From positions 868,001 to 932,000 of the forward strand of contig NZ_SHKX01000010.1 of the NCBI RefSeq assembly GCF_004217445.1: a stretch of 64,000 nt of DNA, read 5' to 3'. Below, in pieces: positions 63,404 to 64,000 of this stretch. Every line of letters begins with the position of its first letter. The stretch's first letter is position 1. Under the pieces are notes generated by a model, which ran no database searches, was not told the origin of the DNA, and saw nothing but the letters and a program-made list of their open reading frames with translations. A program made the position numbers and the translations under genes. Origin of the DNA: Fluviicoccus keumensis (GTDB taxonomy: Bacteria > Pseudomonadota > Gammaproteobacteria > Pseudomonadales > Moraxellaceae).

Positions 63404-64000
63404 TCAGCGCCCGGTGAATTCGGGCCGCCGCCGCGTCAGGAAGGCCTGCAGCCCTTCCTGGAAATCGTCGCTGGCGGCGCTGGCCAGGAAGTTCCGTTTC
63501 TCGGCGTCCAGCTGCTCGGGCAGGGTGTGGCGGGCGCTGTCCGCCAGCAATCCCTTGATGCGGCCATAGGCCAGCGTCGGCCCCGCCGCCAGCCGCGCCG
63601 CCAGCGCTTCGGCGTTGGCGGCCAGTTCGCCCGGTTCGGCAATGACATCGATCAGGCCGAGATCAAGCGCGGCCACGGCGTCCGGCGTTTCCCCCAGCAT
63701 CAGCAGGCGCCGCGCGGCGCGCAGGCCCAGCAGGCGGGGCAGCATCCAGCTGATGCCCCCGTCCGGGCTGGCGCCCAGGCCGACATAGGCGGGATTGAAG
63801 CGGCTGTTGCGTTCCGCCACCACCAGGTCGCAGGCCGCCAGCAGACTGAGGCCGAAGCCCGCCGCGCCGCCCTGCACGGCAGCCACCACCGGCACCGGCA
63901 ACTCCGCCAGCCGCTGGATGACCGCGTGCACGGCATCCACCAGTTCCGCGAAGGCCTGCTGTGCGGCCTCCGGCCCGGCGGCCACGGTTTCCTTGAAGAA
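63404..64000 (-). CDS. Enoyl-CoA hydratase/isomerase family protein, partial
   Basis: A crotonase-fold protein whose 5' end lies beyond the right edge; about 198 residues are visible. The oxyanion-hole segment GGAAGFGLSLLAACDLVVA and NPAYVGLGASPDGGISWMLPRLLGLRAARRLLMLGE are typical of beta-oxidation enoyl-CoA hydratases/isomerases. Near the N-terminal side the sequence is FFKETVAAGPEAAQQAF, so the true start is outside the window. It may pair with the fadH gene at the left as part of fatty-acid breakdown, though far apart. Confidence 0.88.
   Translation of the reverse strand, partial: FFKETVAAGPEAAQQAFAELVDAVHAVIQRLAELPVPVVAAVQGGAAGFGLSLLAACDLVVAERNSRFNPAYVGLGASPDGGISWMLPRLLGLRAARRLLMLGETPDAVAALDLGLIDVIAEPGELAANAEALAARLAAGPTLAYGRIKGLLADSARHTLPEQLDAEKRNFLASAASDDFQEGLQAFLTRRRPEFTGR

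Overview
The window looks like a piece of a GC-rich gammaproteobacterial chromosome that contains the replication origin. The gene order dnaA-dnaN-recF-gyrB on one side and rpmH-rnpA-yidD-yidC-mnmE on the other is the classical gammaproteobacterial oriC layout. Two AdeT-type solute-binding proteins, a 384-residue DnaN, a zinc cluster of Pseudomonas/Acinetobacter type and many lipid-active genes suggest a GC-rich relative of Moraxellaceae (Perlucidibaca/Fluviicoccus-like). That placement is inference from gene content; no database was searched.

Layout. 1-22.2 kb: accessory and lipid metabolism genes. These are the end of fadH, a triacylglycerol lipase with a divergent AraC-type regulator, a START-domain exported protein, a ketopantoate-reductase-like protein, a neutral ceramidase, a GGDEF cyclase, an MFS/TetR pair, nhaA, arfB, a membrane Ser/Thr kinase with a membrane neighbour, cvfB, an AdeT-like protein, a cytochrome P450, a triple-PAS GGDEF-EAL protein and yaeQ. 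22.2-24.4 kb: about 2.2 kb with no convincing gene, richer in A/T, holding a parS site and hairpins. 24.4-30.5 kb: gyrB, recF, dnaN and dnaA on the minus strand, with two parS sites inside recF. 30.56-30.77 kb: oriC with five perfect DnaA boxes and an AT-rich stretch. 30.9-34.9 kb: rpmH, rnpA, yidD, yidC and mnmE on the plus strand; mnmE contains two tandem perfect DnaA boxes.

34.9-37.9 kb is the zinc uptake cluster, znuA facing zur-znuC-znuB. 38-46.2 kb carries a PilZ-like protein, an AraC regulator, an H-NOX nitric oxide sensor with its hybrid histidine kinase, an HD-domain protein, a fourth parS, a membrane protein and dinB. 46.2-53.4 kb carries a second AdeT-like protein, small exported or stress-type proteins, a secretory lipase with an extra C-terminal domain, and another AraC regulator. 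53.4-55.3 kb is an A/T-rich patch with one gene, an OLD-like ATPase/TOPRIM protein that resembles phage-defence nucleases. 55.3-58.5 kb is a LysR-controlled redox cluster (AhpD-like, glutaredoxin, PPOX, DUF1348). 58.5-64 kb holds an SGNH hydrolase, a second START-domain protein, a TrpB2-type enzyme, a GFA protein, a LysR regulator and a partial enoyl-CoA hydratase.

Taken together the window combines core replication and segregation DNA (oriC, four identical 16-bp parS palindromes, no parAB in view) with a lipid-degrading lifestyle and cyclic-di-GMP/NO signalling. The best candidate for something undescribed is the solitary A/T-rich ATPase/TOPRIM gene at 53657-55222. The most solid structural observations are the parS quartet, with two sites embedded in recF, and the paired DnaA boxes inside mnmE.
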